Shown: positions 1 through 6,142, counted from the first letter of the stretch. The stretch: 7,833 nt of DNA from Legionella genomosp. 1 (GCA_945865355.1 CAMBDN010000114.1:1-7833); one strand, 5' to 3'. The notes: generated from the sequence alone by a model not told the origin. Translations and numbers: made by a program.

Positions 1-1
1 C

Positions 2-76
2 ATTCGTGACAACGTTAAAATCTCGGTTGTGAGTGACGGATATTCAACAAACAGGGACGAAGAATCATGCAAATGA
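2..76 (+). CDS. Possible 3' end of an upstream gene (partial)
   Basis: One + frame is open from the window edge for 24 codons and stops with TGA at 74-76. That TGA overlaps the second in-frame ATG of lolB (73-75) as an ATGA junction, the usual sign of translational coupling. In related bacteria a gene such as a TPR protein can precede lolB on the same strand, but these residues (ending DEESCK) match nothing I recognise. An open run this short is quite likely by chance, so this is a weak call. The alternative is plain upstream intergenic DNA. Confidence 0.25.
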   Translation: MRDNVKISVVSDGYSTNRDEESCK

Positions 77-693
77 ATGTAATTAAGCTTACTTGTTTTT
101 TTTCTATCTGCTTAATTACCGCATGCGCTCCGCCTAAATTATCCCCAGAACTTACGATTGAAAATAAACAACTACAAAACAACGCTCAGCAACCTGCTGG
201 AAGCAACTTAAAAAAACTAGCGACGGCAGTATCATCATGGGAAATTTCTGGCGCCATCGCTGCTAGAGAGAAGACCAAAGGATGGTCGGCGTCCCTAAAT
301 TGGCTGCAGCAAGGTCCGGATCGCTACCAAATTCGATTATTTGGTCCTTTAGGCGGAGGTACAGTAATCATTGAGAAACAAGATGGGACGATTACCTATG
401 TAGATGGTCCTAAAAAATTCTCTTCACATAGTGCAGATGAACTGTTGCAGCAACAAACAGGGATCCGCTTGCCGGTCAGCGACCTTTATTATTGGGTAAG
501 AGGCATGCCAGCACCAGGTTCCATGCAGGCATCTCAATACGAAAACACCCATTTGGTAACATTCAAACAAGCAGGCTATACCATTGACTACGCCAATTAT
601 ACAACGGTAAGTGGTGTCGACTTACCGGGAAAAATTCAATTACAAGGACATGGTACTGTCATTAAGCTCATTATCAAGAAGTGGCGGGTATAA
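67..693 (+). CDS. lolB: Outer-membrane lipoprotein receptor LolB
   Basis: LolB is the outer-membrane acceptor of the Lol pathway: it takes lipoproteins from the periplasmic carrier LolA and inserts them in the inner leaflet of the outer membrane. The 208-residue product starts with a lipoprotein signal peptide whose lipobox ends I17-T18-A19-C20. Residue +2 after the cysteine is Ala, not Asp, consistent with outer-membrane delivery. The mature part shows the family pattern WEISGAIAAREK (58-69), SASLNW (about 74-79), then YQIRLFGPLGGG (about 87-98), and ends in KLIIKKW, like the KLKMDNW end of E. coli LolB (207 aa), so length is normal. The ATG at 67 follows AGGGACGA at 10 nt or so. The ATG at 73 (two codons shorter) would form an ATGA overlap with the upstream open frame and is a real alternative. 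ispE, often directly downstream, is missing; tRNA-Gln follows 166 bp later. Confidence 0.93.
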   Translation: MQMNVIKLTCFFSICLITACAPPKLSPELTIENKQLQNNAQQPAGSNLKKLATAVSSWEISGAIAAREKTKGWSASLNWLQQGPDRYQIRLFGPLGGGTVIIEKQDGTITYVDGPKKFSSHSADELLQQQTGIRLPVSDLYYWVRGMPAPGSMQASQYENTHLVTFKQAGYTIDYANYTTVSGVDLPGKIQLQGHGTVIKLIIKKWRV

Positions 694-762
694 TTTTAAG
701 AGCGTTTTTACGAGCACCTTTTTAAAATATATGCAGTAATTGTTATTTTTTTAGTTGTTACG

Positions 763-791
763 TTGACAAGCAATTCAAATCGCTGCAAAAT
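763..791 (+). promoter_or_regulatory. Sigma70-type promoter for tRNA-Gln
   Basis: A perfect -35 box TTGACA (763-768) is followed after 17 bp by CAAAAT (786-791), a 4/6 match to the -10 consensus. A start near 798 would give a leader of about 60 nt before the mature tRNA. The 8-mer CAAAATAC of the -10 region recurs at 813-820, without a matching -35. The placement directly upstream of the tRNA is the main support. Confidence 0.55.
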
Positions 792-859
792 ACGCAGCAG
801 TTCGCAGGGGTACAAAATACTGCGTACATTTCATGGATATGAAAGAATCCACAGCTTAT

Positions 860-934
860 TGGGGTGTCGCCAAGCGGTAAGGCACAGGGTTTTGATCCCT
901 GCATACCTAGGTTCGAATCCTAGCACCCCAGCCA
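860..934 (+). tRNA. tRNA-Gln (anticodon TTG)
   Basis: A complete 75-nt cloverleaf with encoded CCA. The acceptor stem pairs TGGGGTG (860-866) with CACCCCA (924-930), followed by discriminator G931 and CCA 932-934. The D arm contains GCCAAGCGGTAAGGC. The anticodon stem CAGGG (885-889) / CCCTG (897-901) encloses loop TTTTGAT with anticodon TTG at 892-894, which reads glutamine CAA and CAG by wobble. The T arm is CCTAGGTTCGAATCCTAG with the canonical TTCGAAT loop. The sequence is close to E. coli tRNA-Gln(UUG), and the position between lolB and prs is conserved in many gammaproteobacteria. Confidence 0.97.
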
Positions 935-952
935 TATTCTTGTTGATTCAAC

Positions 953-1064
953 CTAGACTTATCGTCTAGAGACAAGTAAACAGACGGCAGAAGATACCCG
1001 GGAAGGCTGCGTGTACCGGATCGCTTAAATAATAATAACAACATCTTTCTGGCTGTCTTCTGCT
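953..1064 (+). other. Structured tRNA-Gln/prs intergenic leader
   Basis: The 170-bp gap between tRNA-Gln and prs holds two potential stems. The first is a perfect 6-bp hairpin CTAGAC (953-958) / GTCTAG (964-969) with a 5-nt loop, lacking a U-run, so it is a poor intrinsic terminator but could be a processing or 3'-stabilising structure after the tRNA. The second is an 11-bp long-range pairing, 986-996 with 1054-1064, containing two G-U pairs and built around GCAGAAGA / TCTTCTGC. I see no strong promoter for prs here. An AT-rich -10-like AATAAT at 1028-1033 has no good -35, so prs may be read partly from the tRNA promoter. Function is inferred from pairing only. Confidence 0.35.
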
Positions 1065-1104
1065 ATGTGTTTAAGTTACCCGATTCACTTTAATCGAAGG
1101 TTTT

Positions 1105-2058
1105 ATGCACAAGTCAACAATGATGATCTTTACTGGTAATGCAAATCCCGAGCTCGCTCTTAAGATATCCTCGCATTTACAACTTCCTATAGGTCAAGCT
1201 ACTGTCAGCACGTTTAGTGATGGTGAAAGTAGGATTGAGATTCTTGAGAATGTACGCGGCAGAGATGTTTTTATCATCCAGTCAACTTGCGCACCAGCAA
1301 ATGATAATTTAATGGAATTGATTATCATGGCTGACGCACTACGTCGCTCATCAGCTGGACGTATAACTGCCGTTGTACCTTATTTTGGTTATGCACGCCA
1401 AGACAAGCGTGTCCGCTCAGCACGTGTACCTATCACAGCGAAAGTAGTTGCTGACATGATGGCATCTGTCGGAATTTCTCGCGTGTTAACGGTTGATTTA
1501 CACGCTGACCAAATCCAAGGCTTTTTTTACATGCCTGTAGATAACGTCTATTCGACACCGATTCTGCTTGAAGATATCAAAATGAAGGCGCTTAACAATT
1601 TGATGGTTATTTCGCCGGACGTTGGAGGCGTAGTACGTGCCAGAGCCATGGCTAAACTATTAAATGATGCTGAGTTATCAATCATCGATAAACGTCGGAG
1701 TGGACCTAACAAATCCGAGGTCATGCACATTATCGGCGATCCAAAAGATAGAAATTGTATTATTATTGACGACATCGTAGATACTGCGGGAACCATGTGT
1801 TCTGCTGCTCACGAATTAAAAAAGAGCGGTGCTTCAAGCGTACGCGCCTACATTACTCACCCCGTCCTATCAGGCCCAGCCATTGAAAATATCAGGCACT
1901 CTTACCTTGATGAGGTAGTAGTTACCGATACTATTCCTCTAACGGAAGCTGCTCAAAATTGTCCTAAAATTAGAGTTGTGAGCTTAGCTGATATGCTTGC
2001 CCAAGCCATTAAGCGCGTTAATGTTCAAGAGTCTGTTAGTTCAATGTTTAACGAATAG
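1105..2058 (+). CDS. prs: Ribose-phosphate pyrophosphokinase (PRPP synthase)
   Basis: This cytosolic enzyme transfers pyrophosphate from ATP to ribose 5-phosphate, making PRPP for purine, pyrimidine, NAD, histidine and tryptophan synthesis. The 317-residue product matches the class I bacterial enzyme along its length (E. coli 315 aa). Visible landmarks are FSDGE (37-41), the ATP-binding segment PYFGYARQDKR (92-102), VDLHADQIQGFF with the metal/ATP-site His133, the catalytic flexible-loop start DKRR (195-198), and the ribose-5-phosphate loop DDIVDTAGT (222-230). Nothing essential is missing. The ATG at 1105 follows GAAGG (1096-1100) by 4 nt. ATGs at codons 6 and 7 align closer to the E. coli start but lack a better ribosome site. 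A hairpin begins at the stop codon. The usual followers rplY and pth are absent. Confidence 0.98.
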   Translation: MHKSTMMIFTGNANPELALKISSHLQLPIGQATVSTFSDGESRIEILENVRGRDVFIIQSTCAPANDNLMELIIMADALRRSSAGRITAVVPYFGYARQDKRVRSARVPITAKVVADMMASVGISRVLTVDLHADQIQGFFYMPVDNVYSTPILLEDIKMKALNNLMVISPDVGGVVRARAMAKLLNDAELSIIDKRRSGPNKSEVMHIIGDPKDRNCIIIDDIVDTAGTMCSAAHELKKSGASSVRAYITHPVLSGPAIENIRHSYLDEVVVTDTIPLTEAAQNCPKIRVVSLADMLAQAIKRVNVQESVSSMFNE

Positions 2059-2080
2059 GGGCAAGTTGTTGCTCCATTTT
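2058..2080 (+). terminator. Probable intrinsic terminator of prs
   Basis: GGGGCAA (2058-2064) pairs with TTGCTCC (2069-2075) as a 7-bp stem with one G-U pair and a GTTG loop, followed by ATTTT. It begins on the last base of the prs TAG. The U-run is only four long, so efficiency may be modest. Confidence 0.55.
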
Positions 2081-2103
2081 GACAGCACGATCAACCTTTG
2101 TTG

Positions 2104-2123
2104 GCTTATCATGCCAGATAAGC
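2104..2123. repeat. Perfect 7-bp inverted repeat
   Basis: GCTTATC (2104-2110) and GATAAGC (2117-2123) are separated by 6 nt. There is no U-run on either side, so this is not a classic terminator. It may be a second 3' structure behind prs or an operator-like site; no function can be assigned. Confidence 0.4.
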
Positions 2124-2274
2124 ATGGATCATATCTCAATGAAGGTTTCTAGCTCTTTTATTTATTCCGTATTCTGCAATGTGCGAGTACAACTGCCCCT
2201 TCGAGAAGACACACTAAAATTCAGTGCTTAATATTACCTACGTGTTCTGCGCCTACTCAGGGTGGACGGGTTCT

Positions 2275-2319
2275 TATGTTGCATACAGGTCGTATGTTGC
2301 CTAAGGAGACTTATGTTGC
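2275..2319 (+). repeat. Three direct copies of TATGTTGC at 18-19 bp spacing
   Basis: TATGTTGC occurs at 2275-2282, 2293-2300 and 2312-2319, so starts are 18 and 19 bp apart, close to two helical turns. Each copy contains an ATG; the third ATG follows AAGGAG by 4 nt. ATACAGGT also occurs twice, at 2283-2290 and 2338-2345, and the second copy forms a perfect 6-bp hairpin CTGTAT / ATACAG (2329-2343). The spacing suggests a protein-binding array, but it could also be a local duplication. Confidence 0.5.
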
Positions 2320-2499
2320 GAATGAATACTGTATTAGATACAGGTACTGTTGTAAATTAGGTTCGATAGTTACGGTCAAGTGATTAAAGGACGTTGTGTT
2401 TTTGCTAACTGTATATCAGATAGTGAATTAAACTGTACTAAACAGGGAACACTAGGGCCGGATATTAAAATCTATAGGGTATCGCAAAAGGCTTAGTAT

Positions 2500-2530
2500 A
2501 AAAAAAGGGAAGGCATATAGCCCTCCCTTT
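2500..2530 (-). terminator. Intrinsic terminator of fis
   Basis: Read on the minus strand, AAGGGAGGGC (2529-2520) pairs with GCCTTCCCTT (2514-2505) in a 10-bp stem with one G-U pair and a 5-nt loop, followed by seven T (2506-2500). It lies about 37 bp after the fis stop. On the + strand the same stem is followed by TTTCTTCT and could also stop transcription coming from the prs side. Confidence 0.85.
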
Positions 2531-2566
2531 CTTCTAATTTTAGCTAGGTACTATCTTGATAAGATA

Positions 2567-2848
2567 TTATTCGCGAGTACCAACATATTTGTCATCGAAG
2601 TAACGACGCAATTTTGTTCTTAATGTTCCTCGGCTAATTCCCAACATCACGGCAGCGCGTGATTGATTGTATTTGCAATGTTCCATAACTGCTCTGAACA
2701 ATGGTGTTTCAATCTCTTCGAGAACAAACTGGTATAAGTCAACAGGATCAGTTCCTTTCAGCTCGGAAAAATATTTTTGCACTGATTGAGTTACGCTTGC
2801 CGCCAACGATGCAGTTGTTTCCCCGGCTTCATTGCTGATTGTTGTCAT
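2567..2848 (-). CDS. fis: Fis-family nucleoid-associated DNA-binding protein
   Basis: Fis is a homodimeric DNA-bending nucleoid protein that organises the chromosome and regulates growth-phase genes, including rRNA and, in Legionella, virulence-associated genes. The 93-residue product aligns over nearly its full length with E. coli Fis (98 aa). The central helices carry SVQKYFSELKGTDPVDLYQFVLEEIETPL (about 22-50, cf. [25 protein letters not shown]). The C-terminal helix-turn-helix is NQSRAAVMLGISRGTLRTKL (61-80). The N-terminal arm is divergent. The ATG at 2848 follows AAGGAG (2863-2858) at 9 nt. The gene stands alone with its own promoter and terminator, not behind dusB as in enterobacteria. 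Legionella species have several Fis paralogues; which one this is cannot be told here. Confidence 0.93.
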   Translation of the reverse strand: MTTISNEAGETTASLAASVTQSVQKYFSELKGTDPVDLYQFVLEEIETPLFRAVMEHCKYNQSRAAVMLGISRGTLRTKLRRYFDDKYVGTRE

Positions 2849-2877
2849 TATTATTAACTCCTTCTTTCAAAAACAGT

Positions 2878-2906
2878 ATTTTATCGAATTGAGCAATTCC
2901 TGACAA
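2878..2906 (-). promoter_or_regulatory. fis promoter with palindrome in the spacer
   Basis: On the minus strand TTGTCA (2906-2901) is separated by exactly 17 bp from TAAAAT (2883-2878), each a 5/6 match to sigma70 consensus. A start near 2871 gives a leader of about 23 nt that includes the AAGGAG site. The spacer holds a perfect palindrome GAATTG-AG-CAATTC (2886-2899), well placed for a repressor. It does not fit the G(N)2YR...C(N) pattern of Fis sites well, so autoregulation through it is not supported. Confidence 0.7.
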
Positions 2907-2945
2907 GTCTAGAACGTATAATTTATCTTAAAAATCAACATAAAC

Positions 2946-2973
2946 CGGTGGGTAAATTGCCCTATACCCACCG
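2946..2973 (-). terminator. Hairpin after the DUF945 gene, probable terminator
   Basis: CGGTGGGTA and TACCCACCG form a perfect 9-bp GC-rich stem with a 10-nt loop, starting about 10 bp past the DUF945 stop on the minus strand. The downstream tract (GGTTTATGTTGATTTTT) is only loosely T-rich, so termination may be partial and could allow some read-through toward fis. Confidence 0.6.
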
Positions 2974-2983
2974 TTGGTCAAAA

Positions 2984-4549
2984 CTAAAACTGCAACATCG
3001 CCGGATTAAAAGGCTTGTCGTTAACTGTCAATTGACCTTGCTGAAGATTAACTTCAATCACATACTCAGATCCTTGCAAAGATAATAGCCCGCCTTGAAC
3101 CATTGCAGAAAGCTTCTGGTCAGCTTGTGCACTTGCTTGCTGCTCAACATCAGCCGCGGTCAATGGCTTATTCTGCTCTGAGCTCTGAGCAGCTGTGTTA
3201 CTTTGTCCATCAGCACCCGTTTGCACCGGAGCTTCTGCTTTTGCCTGAGCCACCTGAGCCTGTATCTGTGCCTGATCCTGTGACTGATCATTTTTTTGCA
3301 TTTGTTGTACCATTTCCTGCTGCAAGGTAGGCTTGCTTAACAACTGTTGCTTTACAGACGCAGTCATTATTCCTTTGACTATTGCTGCAGGCATCTTTAA
3401 CTGGCCATGCCCTTGTACTTTTTGTAGCAATTGGAATGGATTTCCGGTATCCCCTTTAGGAAGAGAAACTAACAAATCGCCTACTATCTCCCCTTCTGGC
3501 ACAACAAAGCTTAGTTTTGAAACTTCAAACTGCGCTCCTTTACCAAACAACTTAGGTAGCGCTGGAAGTATAGAAAGCATCGCTTGCTGACGCTCTGCAT
3601 CGGTGCCTTGTTGCATTTTATTTGCCTGATCGTTAATGTCAGTCAGTACTTGTGCATCAAGGTTTTTAAGAGAGATTTCCAATACAGCTGGTCCATATGT
3701 TCGTCCATGTACTGTGATTTGCTTCAGTGAAGTTTTAAAGTAGGTGTTAAATAGACCACTGTCTACATCACTACTCGAGCTAATATCAAATTGTACTAAA
3801 TCCAGTATTTTCTGCTGGTTTTCAGCAACTGAGAACGAAGGTACAGACAGACTTGCTTGACCCAAGTATAAACCTTCAGCGGTTTGATGCAAATCATAGT
3901 TACTAAAAACTTTACCGAGAGTAGCGTCAATTTTATCCCTGGTCAAACGAGCACCCTCAACAACCACACCGCCATCAATATTACGTAAATTCGATGTAAC
4001 ATTAATGTGACTATCCATACCATACCACTCAAATTGTTCGCCACCCTGTTTTAATATTAATTTAAATCCGGGCAATCCCATGTGAAGCTGACTATTATTT
4101 AAATAATTAACGAATAAGCTTAAATTTATCAGGGGCTTTGTTGAATCACCGGTGAATAAATTAGAGAATTTTTTGACGTACATTTCTGGTACCGTGACAT
4201 CACTTCGTGCATAACCGAGACCAAATTTTACGCCAGAATCTGAGAATATAATGGGACCATGATAAATAGTAAGGGGCATTTGGACCGAATAATCTTGCGC
4301 AGGAACTGTTGTTGATTGTCCATTTTGATCTTTCGATAGCCGCTCAGGAACATGTAATCTCCAATTTAATACGGCTGTTGAACTATACCAACCACGGTTA
4401 TAGTGGGTTATATCAACTAGCAGACCATTTGATTGATTAATTATTTCAACGTTCTTCTCAATCGTACTCTCTGTAACGAGACCTGTTCCATAATATCCAC
4501 CAAGGACTAGAACGGCGATGATAACCACTAATCCTATAATTTTTTTCAT
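2984..4549 (-). CDS. DUF945 (YdgA-like) membrane-anchored protein
   Basis: This 521-residue protein belongs to the DUF945/YdgA family, large periplasm-facing proteins held by one N-terminal membrane segment; their biochemical role is not established. Evidence is the Lys-Lys start and hydrophobic stretch (about 4-21), then the hallmark YNRGWYSS (50-57), long beta-rich repeats, and a C-terminal block ending in GQLTVNDKPFNP, as in family members of about 500 residues. Residues about 415-461 form a Gln/Ala/Ser-rich low-complexity insert (for example QSQDQAQIQAQVAQAKAEA). I chose the ATG at 4549 because GGAG (4559-4556) sits 6 nt upstream. The adjacent ATG at 4552 would be only 3 nt from it. In-frame ATGs at 4570 and 4600 would extend the protein but lack good ribosome sites and would place charged residues before the anchor. 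It is preceded by its own promoter and followed by a hairpin. Confidence 0.85.
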   Translation of the reverse strand: MKKIIGLVVIIAVLVLGGYYGTGLVTESTIEKNVEIINQSNGLLVDITHYNRGWYSSTAVLNWRLHVPERLSKDQNGQSTTVPAQDYSVQMPLTIYHGPIIFSDSGVKFGLGYARSDVTVPEMYVKKFSNLFTGDSTKPLINLSLFVNYLNNSQLHMGLPGFKLILKQGGEQFEWYGMDSHINVTSNLRNIDGGVVVEGARLTRDKIDATLGKVFSNYDLHQTAEGLYLGQASLSVPSFSVAENQQKILDLVQFDISSSSDVDSGLFNTYFKTSLKQITVHGRTYGPAVLEISLKNLDAQVLTDINDQANKMQQGTDAERQQAMLSILPALPKLFGKGAQFEVSKLSFVVPEGEIVGDLLVSLPKGDTGNPFQLLQKVQGHGQLKMPAAIVKGIMTASVKQQLLSKPTLQQEMVQQMQKNDQSQDQAQIQAQVAQAKAEAPVQTGADGQSNTAAQSSEQNKPLTAADVEQQASAQADQKLSAMVQGGLLSLQGSEYVIEVNLQQGQLTVNDKPFNPAMLQF

Positions 4550-4627
4550 CATTTTCTCCGTAATATTCATGGTCCGGTTTTGCCACGATAGTTTTAACAA
4601 TCTGTCTCAAGAAAAAGGACAGTTGTA

Positions 4628-4656
4628 ATTAAAGCACGAGAATAGCTATCTGGCAA
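4628..4656 (-). promoter_or_regulatory. Promoter of the DUF945 gene
   Basis: Minus-strand TTGCCA (4656-4651) lies 17 bp from TTTAAT (4633-4628); both are 5/6 matches, and TGC directly before the -10 makes it an extended -10 element. The predicted start is near 4621, leaving about 70 nt of leader before the ATG at 4549. Confidence 0.6.
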
Positions 4657-4785
4657 AGACTAAAGACAAATTCTGGTAGGTTCTGTCGGATATTTTTCTA
4701 GAAGGCCCGCTTGGCGATGCTTTGCCTCGATATGCAGACGTACATAAATACCGTGGATTGCCTAGCTGGCGAGTGCGTTCACATT

Positions 4786-4807
4786 AAAAGAGGCGCTTGG
4801 TTGCCCT
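4786..4807 (-). terminator. Weak terminator-like hairpin after the MFS gene
   Basis: Three bases past the permease stop, minus-strand AGGGC (4807-4803) can pair with GCGCCT (4796-4791) allowing one bulged G, followed by CTTTTAA. The stem is short and bulged. The remaining 130 bp up to the DUF945 promoter shows nothing I recognise. Confidence 0.3.
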
Positions 4808-4809
4808 GA

Positions 4810-6105
4810 CTACTTTCTTAGTAAGGGCTTACAGTAGGTTTCTTTTATGGTAAATGCCAAAATAAGAGCAACTAAAGAACATATCGGTAAGATGCGGAAT
4901 CCATATTGGAAGTCGGATAATAATAGTGTTTCTACGTTATAACCCCGTTCTCCAGATACAAGATCGACCATACGACCAACCAGGGGTTGCATCAACGCAC
5001 CAACAAAAATAGAGGCCATATTTGTAAATGCTATTGAGGTACCTACAACGTTCCTGTCGTGAATCTCGGTAGACACAGCATAAGCGATAGCAACACCCGT
5101 ATTTGTCAAACCAAATGTAAAGAACAATAAATAGGCGGTTGTTTTATCCATACTTGGATAGAAAACAAAAAGGGATGTTAAAATTAACCCACACAGAGCT
5201 GAAACCACCATGATTGGTTTTCGTCGACCAATTTTATCGGATAACCAACCAGATATCGGACCACCAATACCCCAGCCTATAAAAATTAAGCCCGTAGCAA
5301 AAGCAGCCGTATGTGCGGTTAACCCACGCCCATATTGAAGGTATGCAGGACCAATAGACTCGCCAATAACTGCAGTGGGTCCAAACAAAAATCCAGCATA
5401 GAAGGCATTTAACCAGGTCTGAGGATGGGACAGAATAACTCGTAAGCTTTGAAATATGCTTAATCTTTTTTCATATTTAACTTCATGCGATCTCGAGCTC
5501 GGATTATCTTGAATGTATTTATATAATAATCCAGCCAGAACGATAAAGATAAACGCGATGATGAGCATACTATGACGCCAACCAACAGCTCCAACGAGAA
5601 AAGAAACGGGTGCTTCACCTGCAGCAGCACCTAGCATTCCAAGGGCCTGAGTTAACCCTGCTAGTAAACCAAGCATCGCTGGTGGAAACCATGACGTAGC
5701 AAGACGTAAAGCACTGATAAAAGCAAATGCAGCACTAAAGCCTATGAGCATTCTGCCTACAGAAGCCATTGTCAAACCATCAGCCAAACCAAATACGCAG
5801 CAACCGAAAGCAGTAATGATGGACATAATCGTCAAAATCCAGCGAATACTAATTCGATCAACCGTAAGTCCGACAGGAATTTGCATTAGAATATAGGGTA
5901 CATAAAACGAGGCAGTTAAGATTCCAAAACCCGCTTCATTGATCCCGAAATCAATTTGTAAAAAACGATGCATTACTCCAGGCGCGACGCGTGCCAAGTA
6001 GTCGGAAAAATAGAAGGCCGCAGCTAGTCCCCAAATAATCCATGCAAAACCAAGGTGCTTATTATGTGTCTTATTTTTTGCTTGAGCGGTATCGACTGTT
6101 TTCAT
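4810..6105 (-). CDS. Major facilitator superfamily transporter
   Basis: A 431-residue inner-membrane secondary transporter with about twelve hydrophobic segments and cytoplasmic termini. TM1 contains FYFSDYLARVAPGVM, a pattern resembling the Pht-type permeases of Legionella, Coxiella and Francisella, several of which import amino acids or nucleosides; the substrate here cannot be read from sequence. MFS loop motif A appears as GLTVDRISIRW between TM2 and TM3 (degenerate) and as a near-perfect GWLSDKIGRRKP between TM8 and TM9. A hydrophilic central loop (about 205-225, NPSSRSHEVKYEKR) divides the two six-helix halves. The open frame begins with GTG at 6108 immediately followed by ATG at 6105; I prefer the ATG. 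No good Shine-Dalgarno is present. It is divergent from the SseB-domain gene. Confidence 0.88.
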   Translation of the reverse strand: MKTVDTAQAKNKTHNKHLGFAWIIWGLAAAFYFSDYLARVAPGVMHRFLQIDFGINEAGFGILTASFYVPYILMQIPVGLTVDRISIRWILTIMSIITAFGCCVFGLADGLTMASVGRMLIGFSAAFAFISALRLATSWFPPAMLGLLAGLTQALGMLGAAAGEAPVSFLVGAVGWRHSMLIIAFIFIVLAGLLYKYIQDNPSSRSHEVKYEKRLSIFQSLRVILSHPQTWLNAFYAGFLFGPTAVIGESIGPAYLQYGRGLTAHTAAFATGLIFIGWGIGGPISGWLSDKIGRRKPIMVVSALCGLILTSLFVFYPSMDKTTAYLLFFTFGLTNTGVAIAYAVSTEIHDRNVVGTSIAFTNMASIFVGALMQPLVGRMVDLVSGERGYNVETLLLSDFQYGFRILPICSLVALILAFTIKETYCKPLLRK

Positions 6106-6142
6106 CACAAACTACTTATTTGTGTTTGAGAAATATTTTTTT

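Larger units (their letters stand above)
2081..2499. other. Gene-poor stretch after prs with overlapping short open frames
   Basis: No recognised gene lies between prs and fis. One + frame is stop-free from 2153 to the TGA at 2381-2383; its only ATGs are at 2276 and 2294, giving 35- or 29-codon products beginning MLHTGRMLPKETYV. A second + frame is stop-free from 2356 to the TAG at 2494-2496 and includes FDSYGQVIKGRC, but has no ATG (GTG at 2380). A third, at 2313-2360, codes for 15 residues (MLRMNTVLDTGTVVN) behind a strong AAGGAG at 2303-2308. A weak promoter could be AAGACA (2206-2211), 17 bp, TAATAT (2229-2234). The run ends just before the hairpin at 2505-2529. This could be a small transcript, a decayed gene with a frameshift, or chance. 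Confidence 0.3.

Noticed and set aside
1..3. Start codon of a divergent minus-strand gene (ATG read from 3 to 1), as for a gene upstream of lolB
   Set aside because: No Shine-Dalgarno precedes it and only one codon is visible.
763..969. A 68-codon + strand open frame starting at TTG and running through the tRNA
   Set aside because: It reads straight through tRNA-Gln and its promoter; its start is the TTG of the -35 box. The tRNA explains the sequence.
1548..1796. An 82-codon minus-strand open frame inside prs
   Set aside because: It is a shadow of the conserved prs coding strand, with no ribosome site or family resemblance.
2079..2107. A promoter from TTGACA at 2079-2084 just after prs
   Set aside because: No acceptable -10 occurs at 16-18 bp (TTGGCT/TGGCTT/GGCTTA); the hexamer overlaps the prs terminator tail.
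2241..2530. A CsrA-sequestering (RsmY/Z-like) small RNA, suggested by several GGA motifs before a terminator hairpin
   Set aside because: About five GGA in roughly 240 nt is near random expectation, they are not in hairpin loops, and no LetA-type upstream box was seen.
3103..3590. Two + strand open frames (75 and 85 codons) antisense to the DUF945 gene
   Set aside because: They mirror the low-complexity and adjacent coding DNA of the minus-strand gene; there is no independent start signal or recognisable domain.
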